DNA from: Acidobacteriota bacterium
Lineage (GTDB): Bacteria; Actinomycetota; Actinomycetes; Actinomycetales; Microbacteriaceae
Assembly: GCA_019352055.1 (NCBI GenBank)
Contig: JABBOB010000002.1
Coordinates: forward strand, 1 to 64,000
DNA: 64,000 nt
Direction: 5' to 3'
Under the pieces are notes generated by a model. It saw only the letters and a program-made list of their open reading frames with translations, ran no database searches and was not told the origin of the DNA. Made by a program: the position numbers and the translations under genes. Of this stretch, positions 18,804 to 28,103 are shown piece by piece (position 1 is the stretch's first letter; each line of letters opens with the position of its first letter).

Positions 18804-21035
18804 CTAGCGGTGCGCCTTGGGCTTGAGGAACAGCGCGCCGAGCGGCGGAAGGGTCAGGACCACCGACGCCGGCTGGCCGTGAGAGGGCTCCGCCTCGGCG
18901 ACCGCGGAGCCGTAGTTGCCGACCCCGGAGCCGCCGAACTCCCCGGCGTCGCTGTTCAGCAGCTCCTCCCACGTGCCGGCGAAGGGCAACCCGATCCGGT
19001 AGTCGCCCACGGGGCGGCCGGAGAAGTTGAAGATGCACGCGATCGGGTTGCCGTCCCGGTCCCAGCGGAGGAAGGCGACCACGCTGTTCGCGGCGTCCGC
19101 GCCGTCGATCCAGCTGAACCCGGCGGCCGAGGTGTCCTGCTGCCAGAACGCGGGGTTGTCCCGGTACACCCGGTTGAGCTGGCCGACGTAGCCGAGCAGG
19201 GACCGGTGCGCCGGCTGGTCGAGGATCCACCAGTCGAGTCCGCGCTCCTGGCTCCATTCGCTGCGCTGCCCGAACTCCTGGCCCATGAAGAGCAGCTGCT
19301 TGCCCGGGTGCGCCCACTGGAACGCGAGGTAGGCGCGCACGTTCGCGATCTGCTGCCACGGGTCGCCCGGCATCTTGCCGATCAGCGATCCCTTGCCGTG
19401 CACGACCTCGTCGTGGCTGATCGGGAGGATGAAGTTCTCGCTGAACGCGTACACGAACGAGAACGTCAGCTCGTTCTGGTGGTAGCTGCGCCACATCGGG
19501 TCGTTCGCGATGTACCGCAGCGAGTCGTTCATCCAGCCCATGTTCCACTTGAGCCCGAAGCCGAGCCCGCCGTGGTCGGTGGGGTGCGTCACACCGCCCC
19601 AGCTGGTCGACTCCTCGGCCATCATCAGGACGCCGGGGTGCAGCTTGTAGGCGGTGGCCGTCGTCTCCTGCAGGAACCCGATGGCCTCGAGGTTCTCCCG
19701 CCCGCCGTACCGGTTCGGCACCCATTCGCCCTCGTTGCGGGAGTAGTCGAGGTACAGCATGGAGGCGACCGCATCGACGCGCAGGCCGTCGACGTGGAAC
19801 TCGTCGAGCCAGTACAGCGCGTTGGCGACGAGGAAGTTCCGCACCTGGCTGTCCCCGAAGTTCGGGATGAGCGTGCCCCAGTCCATGTGCTCGCCGAGCC
19901 GCGGGTCGCTGTGCTCGTAGAGCGCCTCCCCGTCGAACTTCGCGAGCGCGAAGGCGTCCTTCGGGAAGTGGCCGGGGACCCAGTCCATGTACACGCCGAT
20001 GCGCGCCTGATGCAGGCGGTCGATCAGGTACTTCAGGTCGTCGGGGTGCCCGAAGCGGGAGGTGGGGGCGTAGTAGCCCGTGACCTGGTAGCCCCATGAC
20101 GGCTCGTAGGGGTGCTCGGCGAGCGGGAGGAACTCGACGTGGGTGTAGCCCGTCTCGTGCAGGTAGTCGATCAGCTGATCGGCGGCGTCCCGGTAGCCGA
20201 GCCCCTGCCGCCACGAGCCGAAGTGCATCTCGTAGACGCTGATCGGCTGCTCGATCGGGTTGCTCGCCGCTCGCGCGCTCATCCACCCCGAGTCGCCCCA
20301 GCGGTAGGAGCTCTCGGTGACCACGCTCGCGGTCGCCGGGGCCTGCTCGGCGTGCCGAGCCATCGGGTCCGCCTTCTCGATCCACTCGCCGGCGCGCGTG
20401 AGGATCTCGAACTTGTAGGCGTTGTACGGATCGAGGCCGGGGATGAAGAGCTCCCAGACGCCGGTGGCGTCGAGGCGGCGCATCGCGTAGAGGCGCCCGT
20501 CCCAGGAGTTGAAGTCGCCGATGACCCGAACGGCCTGCGCGTGCGGCGCCCACACCGAGAACGAGGTGCCCCAGGCGCTGCGATCCACGCCGTGCAGCTC
20601 GCGGTGGTGCGCGCCCAGCATCTCCCACAGCCGCTCGTGCCGGCCCTCCCCGAACAGGTGCAGGTCGACGTCGCCGACGCTCGGCAGGTACCGGTAGGGA
20701 TCGTCGGCGGTCCAGGTCGAGTCGTCCTCGTAGACGGTCTCGAGGACGTAGTCCTGGAACCCCGCGATGGAGACGCCCTGCCAGACGCCCCAGCCGATGT
20801 GGCCGAGCTCGACGCGCGCACCCGAGGCGAGCACCGCGACGACCTCGCGTGCCAGCGGGCGCAGCACGCGGATCACGACGGCGTCGACGCCCTCGACCGG
20901 ATGCTGCCCCAGCACCGAGTGCGGGCCGGAATGGGTGCCGTCGGCGAGGTGCGCCAGCACGTCGTCGGCGGGCACGGGCGCGACGGGGGTCGCGTCCGCG
21001 GGAGCCGCGGATGCGGCTTCGGTCTTCTTGGGCAT
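18804..21035 (-). CDS. glgB: 1,4-alpha-glucan branching enzyme
   Basis: 'SFSVWAPHAQAVRVIGDFNSWDGRLYAMRRLDATGVWELFIPG', 'DGLRVDAVASMLYLDYSRNEGEWVPN', 'MGWMNDSLRYI'. Confidence 0.96.
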   Translation of the reverse strand: MPKKTEAASAAPADATPVAPVPADDVLAHLADGTHSGPHSVLGQHPVEGVDAVVIRVLRPLAREVVAVLASGARVELGHIGWGVWQGVSIAGFQDYVLETVYEDDSTWTADDPYRYLPSVGDVDLHLFGEGRHERLWEMLGAHHRELHGVDRSAWGTSFSVWAPHAQAVRVIGDFNSWDGRLYAMRRLDATGVWELFIPGLDPYNAYKFEILTRAGEWIEKADPMARHAEQAPATASVVTESSYRWGDSGWMSARAASNPIEQPISVYEMHFGSWRQGLGYRDAADQLIDYLHETGYTHVEFLPLAEHPYEPSWGYQVTGYYAPTSRFGHPDDLKYLIDRLHQARIGVYMDWVPGHFPKDAFALAKFDGEALYEHSDPRLGEHMDWGTLIPNFGDSQVRNFLVANALYWLDEFHVDGLRVDAVASMLYLDYSRNEGEWVPNRYGGRENLEAIGFLQETTATAYKLHPGVLMMAEESTSWGGVTHPTDHGGLGFGLKWNMGWMNDSLRYIANDPMWRSYHQNELTFSFVYAFSENFILPISHDEVVHGKGSLIGKMPGDPWQQIANVRAYLAFQWAHPGKQLLFMGQEFGQRSEWSQERGLDWWILDQPAHRSLLGYVGQLNRVYRDNPAFWQQDTSAAGFSWIDGADAANSVVAFLRWDRDGNPIACIFNFSGRPVGDYRIGLPFAGTWEELLNSDAGEFGGSGVGNYGSAVAEAEPSHGQPASVVLTLPPLGALFLKPKAHR

Positions 21036-21082
21036 GGTGGCGAACCTCCTGGGGGTCGCGTCGCTCCGAGCCGGAGGCACGG

Positions 21083-23179
21083 TCATCTCTCCTCGACGCT
21101 GAGGATGTGGACCGGCTCCGCGTAGGGGTCGAGGCGGACGAAGTCGTCGGAGCCCCACTCCCACTGAGCGCCGGAGATGAGGTCCCGGACGGTGAACGTG
21201 TCGCCGGGCAGGCGACCGATCTGCGGCAGGTCCAGGTGCACGACGGTCTCGCGCAGCCCGTGCGGGTCGAGGTTGGCGACGACGATGATCGTGTCCGACG
21301 AGCCGGTGCCGGTGAACTCGGCGTCGAGGTGCTTCGAGAAGGCGAGGACGTCGTCGGACTCGGCCCAGTGGAAGTGGATGTTCCGAAGCTGGCCGAGCGC
21401 CGGGTGATGCCGGCGGATCCCGTTCAAGCGCGCGAGGTACGGCGCGAGCGTCGTGCCGAGCATCGCGGCCTTCGCCCAGTCCCGCGGCCGGTACTCGTAC
21501 TTCTCGTTGTCGATGTTCTCCTCGGAACCCGGGCGGGCGACGTTCTCGACGAGCTCGTAGCCCGAGTACACCCCCCACGTCGGTACCGCGGTCGCCGCGA
21601 TCGCCGCGCGGATCTTGTACGCGGCCGTCCCCCCGAACTGCAGGTAGGGGGTCAGGATGTCGTGGGTGTTCACGAAGAAGTTCGGCCGCATGTAGTCGGC
21701 CGTCTCCTGCGACAGCTCGATCAGGTAGTCGGTGAGATCCCGCTTCGTGTTGCGCCAGGTGAAGTACGTGTAGCTCTGCTGGAAGCCGACCTTCGCCAGC
21801 CCTCGCATCATCGGCGGCTTCGTGAACGCCTCCGCCAGGAAGATCACGTCGGGGTGCGCCGCGTTCACGTCGTGGATGAGCCGCTCCCAGAACCCGAGGG
21901 GCTTGGTGTGCGGGTTGTCGATCCGGAAGATGTGCACGCCTCGGTCGATCCAGGTCTGGAAGACGCGGCGCATCTCGGCGTACGACCCCTCCGGATCGTT
22001 GTCGAAGTTCAGCGGGTAGATGTCCTGGTACTTCTTCGGCGGGTTCTCGGCGTAGGCGATCGTGCCGTCGGCGAGGGTCGTGAAGAACTCGGGGTGCGAG
22101 GTGACCCACGGGTGGTCGGGGGAGGCCTGCAGCGCGATGTCGAGCGCGATCTCCAGGTGCAGCCGCCCGGCGGCCTCGAGGAAGTCGAGGAAGTCCTGCT
22201 CCGTGCCGAGATCCGGGTGGATGGCGTCGTGGCCGCCCGCCTCCGAGCCGATGCCGTAGGGCGAGCCCGGGTCGTTCGGCCCCGCGGTGAGGGTGTTGTT
22301 CGGTCCCTTGCGGTTGGTCCGCCCGATCGGGTTCACCGGCGGGATGTACACGACGTCGAAGCCCATCTCGGCGATCGCGGGCAGCCGCTGCGCGGCGCTG
22401 CGGAACGTGCCGGAGGTCCAGGAGCCGTCGTCGTGGCGGACGGCGCCCTCGGAGCGGGGGAAGAACTCGTACCAGGAGCCGTAGCCTGCACGCAGGCGCT
22501 CGACGCGCAGCGTGCGGGTCGGGCCGGAGGTGACGAGGCTCGAGATCGGGGCGAGCGCGATGGCGTCGGCCACCCGCCCCTCGGTGACGATGCTCCATCG
22601 GGTGCCCGCGTCGGTGTCGCTCTCCCGCAGCGAGGCGGCCGTGTGGCGGAACAGGGCTGGCGCCTCGTCGCCGCGCCCGGCGTCCTCCGCGGCGCGCTCG
22701 AGCAGCCGGGCCGCCTCCTCGAACATGAGGTCGACGTCGATGCCGGCGGGGATCTTGATCCCGGCGTCGTGCAGCCAGGTGCCCCAGTCGTCGAGCCAGG
22801 CGTCGACGTGCCACGTCCACGAGCCGACCTCGTCCACCTGCACCGACGCGGTCCAGCGGCCGAGCCCCGGGTTGACCTGCACCATGGGGCGCCGGACCGT
22901 GCGACCGGACGGCGCCGTCAGCACCACGGCGGCGTCGATCACGTCGTGGCCCTCCTTGAAGACGGTCGCCGAGAACGGCACCACCTCGCCGGCGAACGAC
23001 TTGGCCGGCCAGAGGTCGTCCGGCTGCTGCGGCGACAGATCGAGGATGGGGATCCGGCCGAGGACGGGGCGCCAGCGGTCCGCCTGGCGCGCGCTCTTGC
23101 GGCCCTGCCCTGCGCGCGTACCGCTCCCCGTCGCCCGCGTCGCGGATCGGCCGGTATTCGCTGCCTGGGTGTCAGCCAC
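21083..23179 (-). CDS. glgE: Alpha-1,4-glucan:maltose-1-phosphate maltosyltransferase
   Basis: 'RIPILDLSPQQPDDLWPAKSFAGEVVPFSATVFKEGHD', 'GFDVVYIPPVNPIGRTNRKGPNN', 'IFRIDNPHTKPLGFWERLI'. GTG at 23179 chosen because TAGGGT lies 6 nt upstream (GTG 23185 is the alternative). Confidence 0.94.
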   Translation of the reverse strand: MADTQAANTGRSATRATGSGTRAGQGRKSARQADRWRPVLGRIPILDLSPQQPDDLWPAKSFAGEVVPFSATVFKEGHDVIDAAVVLTAPSGRTVRRPMVQVNPGLGRWTASVQVDEVGSWTWHVDAWLDDWGTWLHDAGIKIPAGIDVDLMFEEAARLLERAAEDAGRGDEAPALFRHTAASLRESDTDAGTRWSIVTEGRVADAIALAPISSLVTSGPTRTLRVERLRAGYGSWYEFFPRSEGAVRHDDGSWTSGTFRSAAQRLPAIAEMGFDVVYIPPVNPIGRTNRKGPNNTLTAGPNDPGSPYGIGSEAGGHDAIHPDLGTEQDFLDFLEAAGRLHLEIALDIALQASPDHPWVTSHPEFFTTLADGTIAYAENPPKKYQDIYPLNFDNDPEGSYAEMRRVFQTWIDRGVHIFRIDNPHTKPLGFWERLIHDVNAAHPDVIFLAEAFTKPPMMRGLAKVGFQQSYTYFTWRNTKRDLTDYLIELSQETADYMRPNFFVNTHDILTPYLQFGGTAAYKIRAAIAATAVPTWGVYSGYELVENVARPGSEENIDNEKYEYRPRDWAKAAMLGTTLAPYLARLNGIRRHHPALGQLRNIHFHWAESDDVLAFSKHLDAEFTGTGSSDTIIVVANLDPHGLRETVVHLDLPQIGRLPGDTFTVRDLISGAQWEWGSDDFVRLDPYAEPVHILSVEER

Positions 23180-23243
23180 GTGCACACCCTACGAGAACCG
23201 ATTGGAAGCCGTATGGGTGGATCCGGGGAGCGCAGCACGTCGC

Positions 23244-23257
23244 CGTAAGCGTTTGCA
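23244..23257. promoter_or_regulatory. LacI/GalR-type operator-like site in the glgE/glgP divergent region
   Basis: CGTAAGCGTTTGCA, reverse complement TGCAAACGCTTACG; resembles the LacI-family TGnAAnCGnTTnCA pattern; overlaps a possible glgP -35 (TTGCAT) with TAATCT downstream. Confidence 0.5.
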
Positions 23258-23318
23258 TCGGTGCGACCCGGACGCCGTAATCTGACCGAGCCACCGAGGT
23301 CGAGGAGCCGTCCCGCAA

Positions 23319-25901
23319 GTGAAAGCCATCCGCCGCTTCACCGTCCGAACCGTCCTGCCGACGTCCCTGTCGGCCCTGGACGAGCTCGCCGCGAACCTCC
23401 GCTGGTCGTGGCACGAGCCGACGAGGCAGCTGTTCGAGGAGATCGACCCGGAGATCTGGGCGTCGGGCTCGTCCGATCCCGTCGCGCTGCTCGGCGCCGT
23501 CAGCCCCGTGCGCATCGAGGCGCTCGCCGCGGACGACGCCTTCGTGGCCCGGGCGAACGCGCTGCGCGACGACCTCACCACCTACTGCAGCGAGCCGCGC
23601 TGGTACCAGACGCTCGCCGAGGCGCCCGCGCACATCGCGTACTTCTCGCCGGAGTTCGGCATCGCGGCGGCACTTCCGCAGTACTCGGGAGGCCTCGGCA
23701 TCCTGGCCGGCGACCATCTGAAGAGCGCCTCCGACCTGGGGCTGCCGCTCACCGGCATCGGCCTCTTCTATCGCGCCGGCTACTTCAAGCAGTCGATCTC
23801 CGCCGACGGCTGGCAGCAGGAGGCGTACCCGGTCCTCGACCCGGACGGCCTGCCGCTGACGCTCACCAGGCACGCGGACGGCGCTCCCGCGCTCGTCTCC
23901 CTCGCCCTGCCGTTCGGGCGCACGCTGCACGCGCGGATCTGGCAGGTCGCCGTCGGTCGCGTGACGCTGCTGCTGCTCGATACGGACATCCCCGAGAACG
24001 AGGACGCCCTCCGCGACGTCACCGACCGCCTGTACGGCGGCGGCGGCGAGCATCGGCTCCTGCAGGAGATCCTGCTCGGCATCGGCGGCGTCCGGGCGCT
24101 GCGCATCTGGACCGAGCTGACCGGCCGGCCGGAGGCCGAGGTCTTCCACACCAACGAGGGCCACGCCGGCTTCCAGGGCCTCGAGCGGATCTCGACGCTC
24201 ATCCACGGCGGCCTGACCTTCGCCGAGGCGCTGCAGGTGGTGCGCGCCGGCACGGTCTTCACGACCCACACCCCGGTCCCGGCGGGGATCGACCGGTTCG
24301 ACCGTGGGCTGATGCAGCAGTACTTCTCCGGCGACCTGCTGCCGGGCGTGGACGTGTGGGAGGTGCTCGCACTCGGCGGCGAGAACTACCCGGGCGGCTC
24401 CGGCGACGTGTTCAACATGGCCGTGATGGGGCTGCGCCTCGGTCAGCACGCCAACGGCGTCTCGCAGCTGCACGGCGAGGTCAGCCGGGGCATGTTCAAC
24501 GGCCTCTGGCCCGGGTTCGACGCCTCCGACGTGCCGATCACCTCGGTCACGAACGGGGTGCACGCGCCGACGTGGACGGACCCGCTGCTGCTCGCGCTCT
24601 CGGAGGAGAAGCTCGGCACCTCGGACACGACCGCCGCCGACTGGGCGGGCAAGGGCGTCAGCGACGCCGACCTGTGGGCGGTGCGGAACCGCATGCGCGC
24701 CAACCTCGTCGCGGACGCCCGCCGGCGCGTGACCGCGGCGTGGCACGAGGAGAACCCCGGCGCCTCCGCACCGGCCTGGTTCCAGGACCTGCTGGACCCG
24801 GACGTCCTCACCATCGGGTTCGCCCGCCGCGTGCCGACCTACAAGCGCCTCACGCTCATGCTCGAGGACGAGGCGCGGCTCACCGCGCTGCTGACCCACA
24901 AGAAGCGGCCGATCCAGATCGTGATCGCGGGCAAGTCGCACCCGGCCGACGACGAGGGCAAGCGGCTCATCCAGAAGCTGGTCCGGTTCACGCAGGACCC
25001 CGAGCTGCGTCGCCGCATCGTGTTCCTCCCCAACTACGACATCGCGATGGCGCAGGTGCTGTACCCCGGCACGGACATCTGGCTGAACAACCCGCTGCGC
25101 CCCTTGGAGGCGTGCGGCACGTCGGGGATGAAGGCGGCCCTGAACGGCGTGCTGAACCTGTCGATCCTCGACGGCTGGTGGAACGAGTACTACGACGGCG
25201 AGGACGGCTGGGCGATCCCTTCGGCGGACGCCGCAGGCGACGCCGCTGAACGCGACAAGCTCGAGGCGGAGAGCCTGTACGACCTGATCGAGAACCAGAT
25301 CGCGCCGCGCTTCTACCGGCGCGACGCCGCCGGCGTCCCGACCAGGTGGATGGCGAACGTGCGGCACACGCTGGCGACGCTCTCGCCCGAGCTGTCGGCC
25401 GACCGCATGGTCCGCGAGTACGTGCAGCGCCTCTACATGCCGGCGGCGGAGGCGGCGGAGGCGATCAGCGCCGGCGACTTCGCGGGAGGCCGCGAGCTCG
25501 CCGCCTGGAAGGGCGAGATCTCCTCGGCCTGGAACGAGGTGTCGGTCGTGCACGTCGAGTCCGGCGGCCTCGCTCCCGTCCCGCAGGTCGGCGATCGGCT
25601 GCACGTGCGCGCGCAGGTGCAGCTCGGCTCGCTGAAGCCGGAGGACGTCGCCGTGGAGGTCGTCTACGGCACCTCCCGCGAGGGCGACGACCTGGTCAAC
25701 ACGGCCACGGTCGAGCTCGAGCCGCTCGCGGAGGACTCGACGGCGTCCACCGGGCCGATCGTGCTCGACGGCTCGCGCACCTTCGCGGGCACGGTGACGC
25801 TGACCCGGCCCGGGTCGTTCGGCTACAACGTCCGCGTCGTGCCGAAGAACGTGTACCTCGCGAACCCGGCGGAGATGGGCCTGGTCGCGGTCGCGCACTG
25901 A
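23319..25901 (+). CDS. glgP: Alpha-glucan phosphorylase
   Basis: 'AYFSPEFGIAAALPQYSGGLGILAGDHLKSASDLGLPLTGIGLFYRAGYFKQ', 'NPLRPLEACGTSGMKAALNGVLNLSILDGWW'. Confidence 0.95.
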   Translation: MKAIRRFTVRTVLPTSLSALDELAANLRWSWHEPTRQLFEEIDPEIWASGSSDPVALLGAVSPVRIEALAADDAFVARANALRDDLTTYCSEPRWYQTLAEAPAHIAYFSPEFGIAAALPQYSGGLGILAGDHLKSASDLGLPLTGIGLFYRAGYFKQSISADGWQQEAYPVLDPDGLPLTLTRHADGAPALVSLALPFGRTLHARIWQVAVGRVTLLLLDTDIPENEDALRDVTDRLYGGGGEHRLLQEILLGIGGVRALRIWTELTGRPEAEVFHTNEGHAGFQGLERISTLIHGGLTFAEALQVVRAGTVFTTHTPVPAGIDRFDRGLMQQYFSGDLLPGVDVWEVLALGGENYPGGSGDVFNMAVMGLRLGQHANGVSQLHGEVSRGMFNGLWPGFDASDVPITSVTNGVHAPTWTDPLLLALSEEKLGTSDTTAADWAGKGVSDADLWAVRNRMRANLVADARRRVTAAWHEENPGASAPAWFQDLLDPDVLTIGFARRVPTYKRLTLMLEDEARLTALLTHKKRPIQIVIAGKSHPADDEGKRLIQKLVRFTQDPELRRRIVFLPNYDIAMAQVLYPGTDIWLNNPLRPLEACGTSGMKAALNGVLNLSILDGWWNEYYDGEDGWAIPSADAAGDAAERDKLEAESLYDLIENQIAPRFYRRDAAGVPTRWMANVRHTLATLSPELSADRMVREYVQRLYMPAAEAAEAISAGDFAGGRELAAWKGEISSAWNEVSVVHVESGGLAPVPQVGDRLHVRAQVQLGSLKPEDVAVEVVYGTSREGDDLVNTATVELEPLAEDSTASTGPIVLDGSRTFAGTVTLTRPGSFGYNVRVVPKNVYLANPAEMGLVAVAH

Positions 25902-25940
25902 GCACATCGCCGTGCTGCTCCGGTTCGCGGCAGTGGTCCC

Positions 25941-26045
25941 GAGCACGAGAGCAGGAAGCATCCGCTTCAGCAGGATGAATCGGGCGATTCGATCCTGCTG
26001 AAGCGCATTCCTCCTGCTTTCGCGCGCGGGAATTCCTGCTGTGGT
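25941..26045. repeat. Copy B of the phased AGCAGGA/TCCTGCT element, containing a long hairpin
   Basis: GCAGGA at 25951 and 25970, TCCTGC at 25993, 26012, 26034 (plus 26048); GCTTCAGCAGGAT-GAATCG-gg-CGATTC-g-ATCCTGCTGAAGC. Confidence 0.82.
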
Positions 26046-26061
26046 GCTCCTGCGCCTGGGC

Positions 26062-28083
26062 TCAGGTGCCGGAGTAGAGGAGCAGGGTCGGGCCGTCGAT
26101 GTGGATGTGCTCGCCCGGCAGCGAGTGGAGGCCGGAGACCGAGTCGTCCGCGCTCGTCCACAGCAGCTCGTAGTCCCTGATCCCCGGATGCTCGGGCAGG
26201 GCGGCGCGCATCGTCGTCACATCGCCGTGCACCACGAGCAGGGTCGTGTCGCCGGGCGCCTCCGCCAGGTGCTGGAGGGTCCGGTTCTCCGGCGCGGTCC
26301 AGGCCGCCTCGTGCATGGGCAGCCCGTCGGCGGTGAACCAGTGCATGGCGTGTTCGCTCGTCTCGTCCGCGAACCGCGTCGGACGCAGCGCCGGGTGCTC
26401 TCGTCGGATGCGGATCAGCCGCCGCACCACGTCCTGGAGCTCCTCCTGCCAGTCGGCGAGGTTCCAGTTGATCCAGGTGAGCGGGGCGTCCTGGCAGTAG
26501 GCGTTGTTGTTGCCCCGCTGCGTGCGGCCGAGCTCGTCGCCCGCGAGCAGCATCGGCACACCGGCGGAGAGCAGCAGGGTGCCGAGCAGGTTCCGCATCG
26601 CCCGGCGCCGGTCGGCGAGCACGCGTTCGACCCGCGTCGGCCCTTCGACGCCGAAGTTGAAGGACCGGTTGTTGTCCGTGCCGTCGCGGTTCGACTCGCC
26701 GTTGCCGAGGTTGTGCTTCGCGTTGTACGAGGTGAGATCGGTGAGCGTGAACCCGTCGTGGGCGGTGATGAAGTTGACGCTGGCGAGTGGACCTCGCTCG
26801 GGGGAGAAGTGCCATGCCGAGCCGGACAGCTCGTTCGCCAGCGCGCCGATCCCGGTCCGCGCGAGCCCGCCGTTGCGGGTCACGACCGTGTCGGTGAGCC
26901 AGAAGTCCCGCACGGTGTCGCGGTACCGGTCGTTCCACTCCGACCAGCCGGCGGGGAAGCCGCCCGTCTGCCAGCCGCCGAGGCCGACGTCCCACGGCTC
27001 GGCGATGAGCTTGACGTCGGCGAGCCGCGGGTCGGCGAGCAGCTCCTGGATCAGGGGCGCGTCGGGCGTGTAGGTGACGTGCTCGTCGCGCCCGAGCGTG
27101 ACCGCGAGGTCGAAGCGGAAGCCGTCGATCTGCACCTCCTCGGCCCAGTAGCGCACCGAGTCGTGGATGAGGCGGCGCACCTGCTCGTGGGAGCAGTCGA
27201 GGCTGTTGCCGCAGCCCGTCGTGTCGATGTACCGCCCCTCGTCCTGCCGGTAGTAGGTGCTGTTGTCGATGCCGCGGAAGCACTGCACGGGGCCGGACGG
27301 CCCCTCCTCCGCGGTGTGGTTGTACACGACGTCGAGCCACACCTCGATGCCGGCGGCGTGCAGGTGCTTCACCATCCCCTTGAACTCGTCGAGCACCTGC
27401 TGCGGGCCCGCCGACTGCGCGGTGAGGGAGGCGTACTGGGCGTGCGGGGCGAAGAAGCCGACGGTGTTGTAGCCCCAGTAGTTCACGAGGCCCTGCTTCA
27501 TCAGGCGCCGCTCGCTCGCGGACTGGTGCACGGGCAGCAGCTCGATCGCCGTGACGCCGAGGTCCTTCAGGTAGCGGACGGTCGACTCGTGCGCGACGCC
27601 CGCGTAGGTGCCGCGGAGCGCGCGCGGCACGGATCGCAGCTGCCTCGTCAGCCCCTTCGTGTGCGCCTCGTAGACGACGCTCTCCGCGAGCGGCGTGCTG
27701 GGCTTGCGCACGTCCCCCCAGTCGAACGCGTCCCGGACGACGACGCTGCGCCACGAGTCCTGGTCGATCCGCAGGATCCCGCGGGCGTAGGGGTCGAGCA
27801 GCGGGCGGGAGCGGTCGAAGGCGTGCCGCGGGCCGTCCGGGCCGCCGACCTTGACGGCGTACCGCCGACCCGGGGTGAGCAGGGCCGACCGGCCGCTCCA
27901 GATCCCGTCGTCGCCGCGTTTCATCCGCACGGTCCGTTCCACCCAGGAGGGGTCGCGTTCGGAGAGGAGGCAGAGCTCCATGCTCGTCGCGGTCTCGCTC
28001 GCGACGCGCAGCGTGCCGCCGTCCGGGTCCACTCGGACCCCCAGGTCGCGGAACCGGTCACTCGCGAGGGGCTCGGCCTGCAC
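26062..28083 (-). CDS. glgX: Glycogen debranching enzyme GlgX
   Basis: 'VVYEAHTKGLTRQLRSVPRALRGTYAGVAH', 'DGFRFDLAVTLGRD', 'NFITAHDGFTLTDLTSYNAKHNLGNGE'. Confidence 0.95.
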   Translation of the reverse strand: MQAEPLASDRFRDLGVRVDPDGGTLRVASETATSMELCLLSERDPSWVERTVRMKRGDDGIWSGRSALLTPGRRYAVKVGGPDGPRHAFDRSRPLLDPYARGILRIDQDSWRSVVVRDAFDWGDVRKPSTPLAESVVYEAHTKGLTRQLRSVPRALRGTYAGVAHESTVRYLKDLGVTAIELLPVHQSASERRLMKQGLVNYWGYNTVGFFAPHAQYASLTAQSAGPQQVLDEFKGMVKHLHAAGIEVWLDVVYNHTAEEGPSGPVQCFRGIDNSTYYRQDEGRYIDTTGCGNSLDCSHEQVRRLIHDSVRYWAEEVQIDGFRFDLAVTLGRDEHVTYTPDAPLIQELLADPRLADVKLIAEPWDVGLGGWQTGGFPAGWSEWNDRYRDTVRDFWLTDTVVTRNGGLARTGIGALANELSGSAWHFSPERGPLASVNFITAHDGFTLTDLTSYNAKHNLGNGESNRDGTDNNRSFNFGVEGPTRVERVLADRRRAMRNLLGTLLLSAGVPMLLAGDELGRTQRGNNNAYCQDAPLTWINWNLADWQEELQDVVRRLIRIRREHPALRPTRFADETSEHAMHWFTADGLPMHEAAWTAPENRTLQHLAEAPGDTTLLVVHGDVTTMRAALPEHPGIRDYELLWTSADDSVSGLHSLPGEHIHIDGPTLLLYSGT

Positions 28084-28103
28084 GCGCCTACCCTAATGAC
28101 GCG

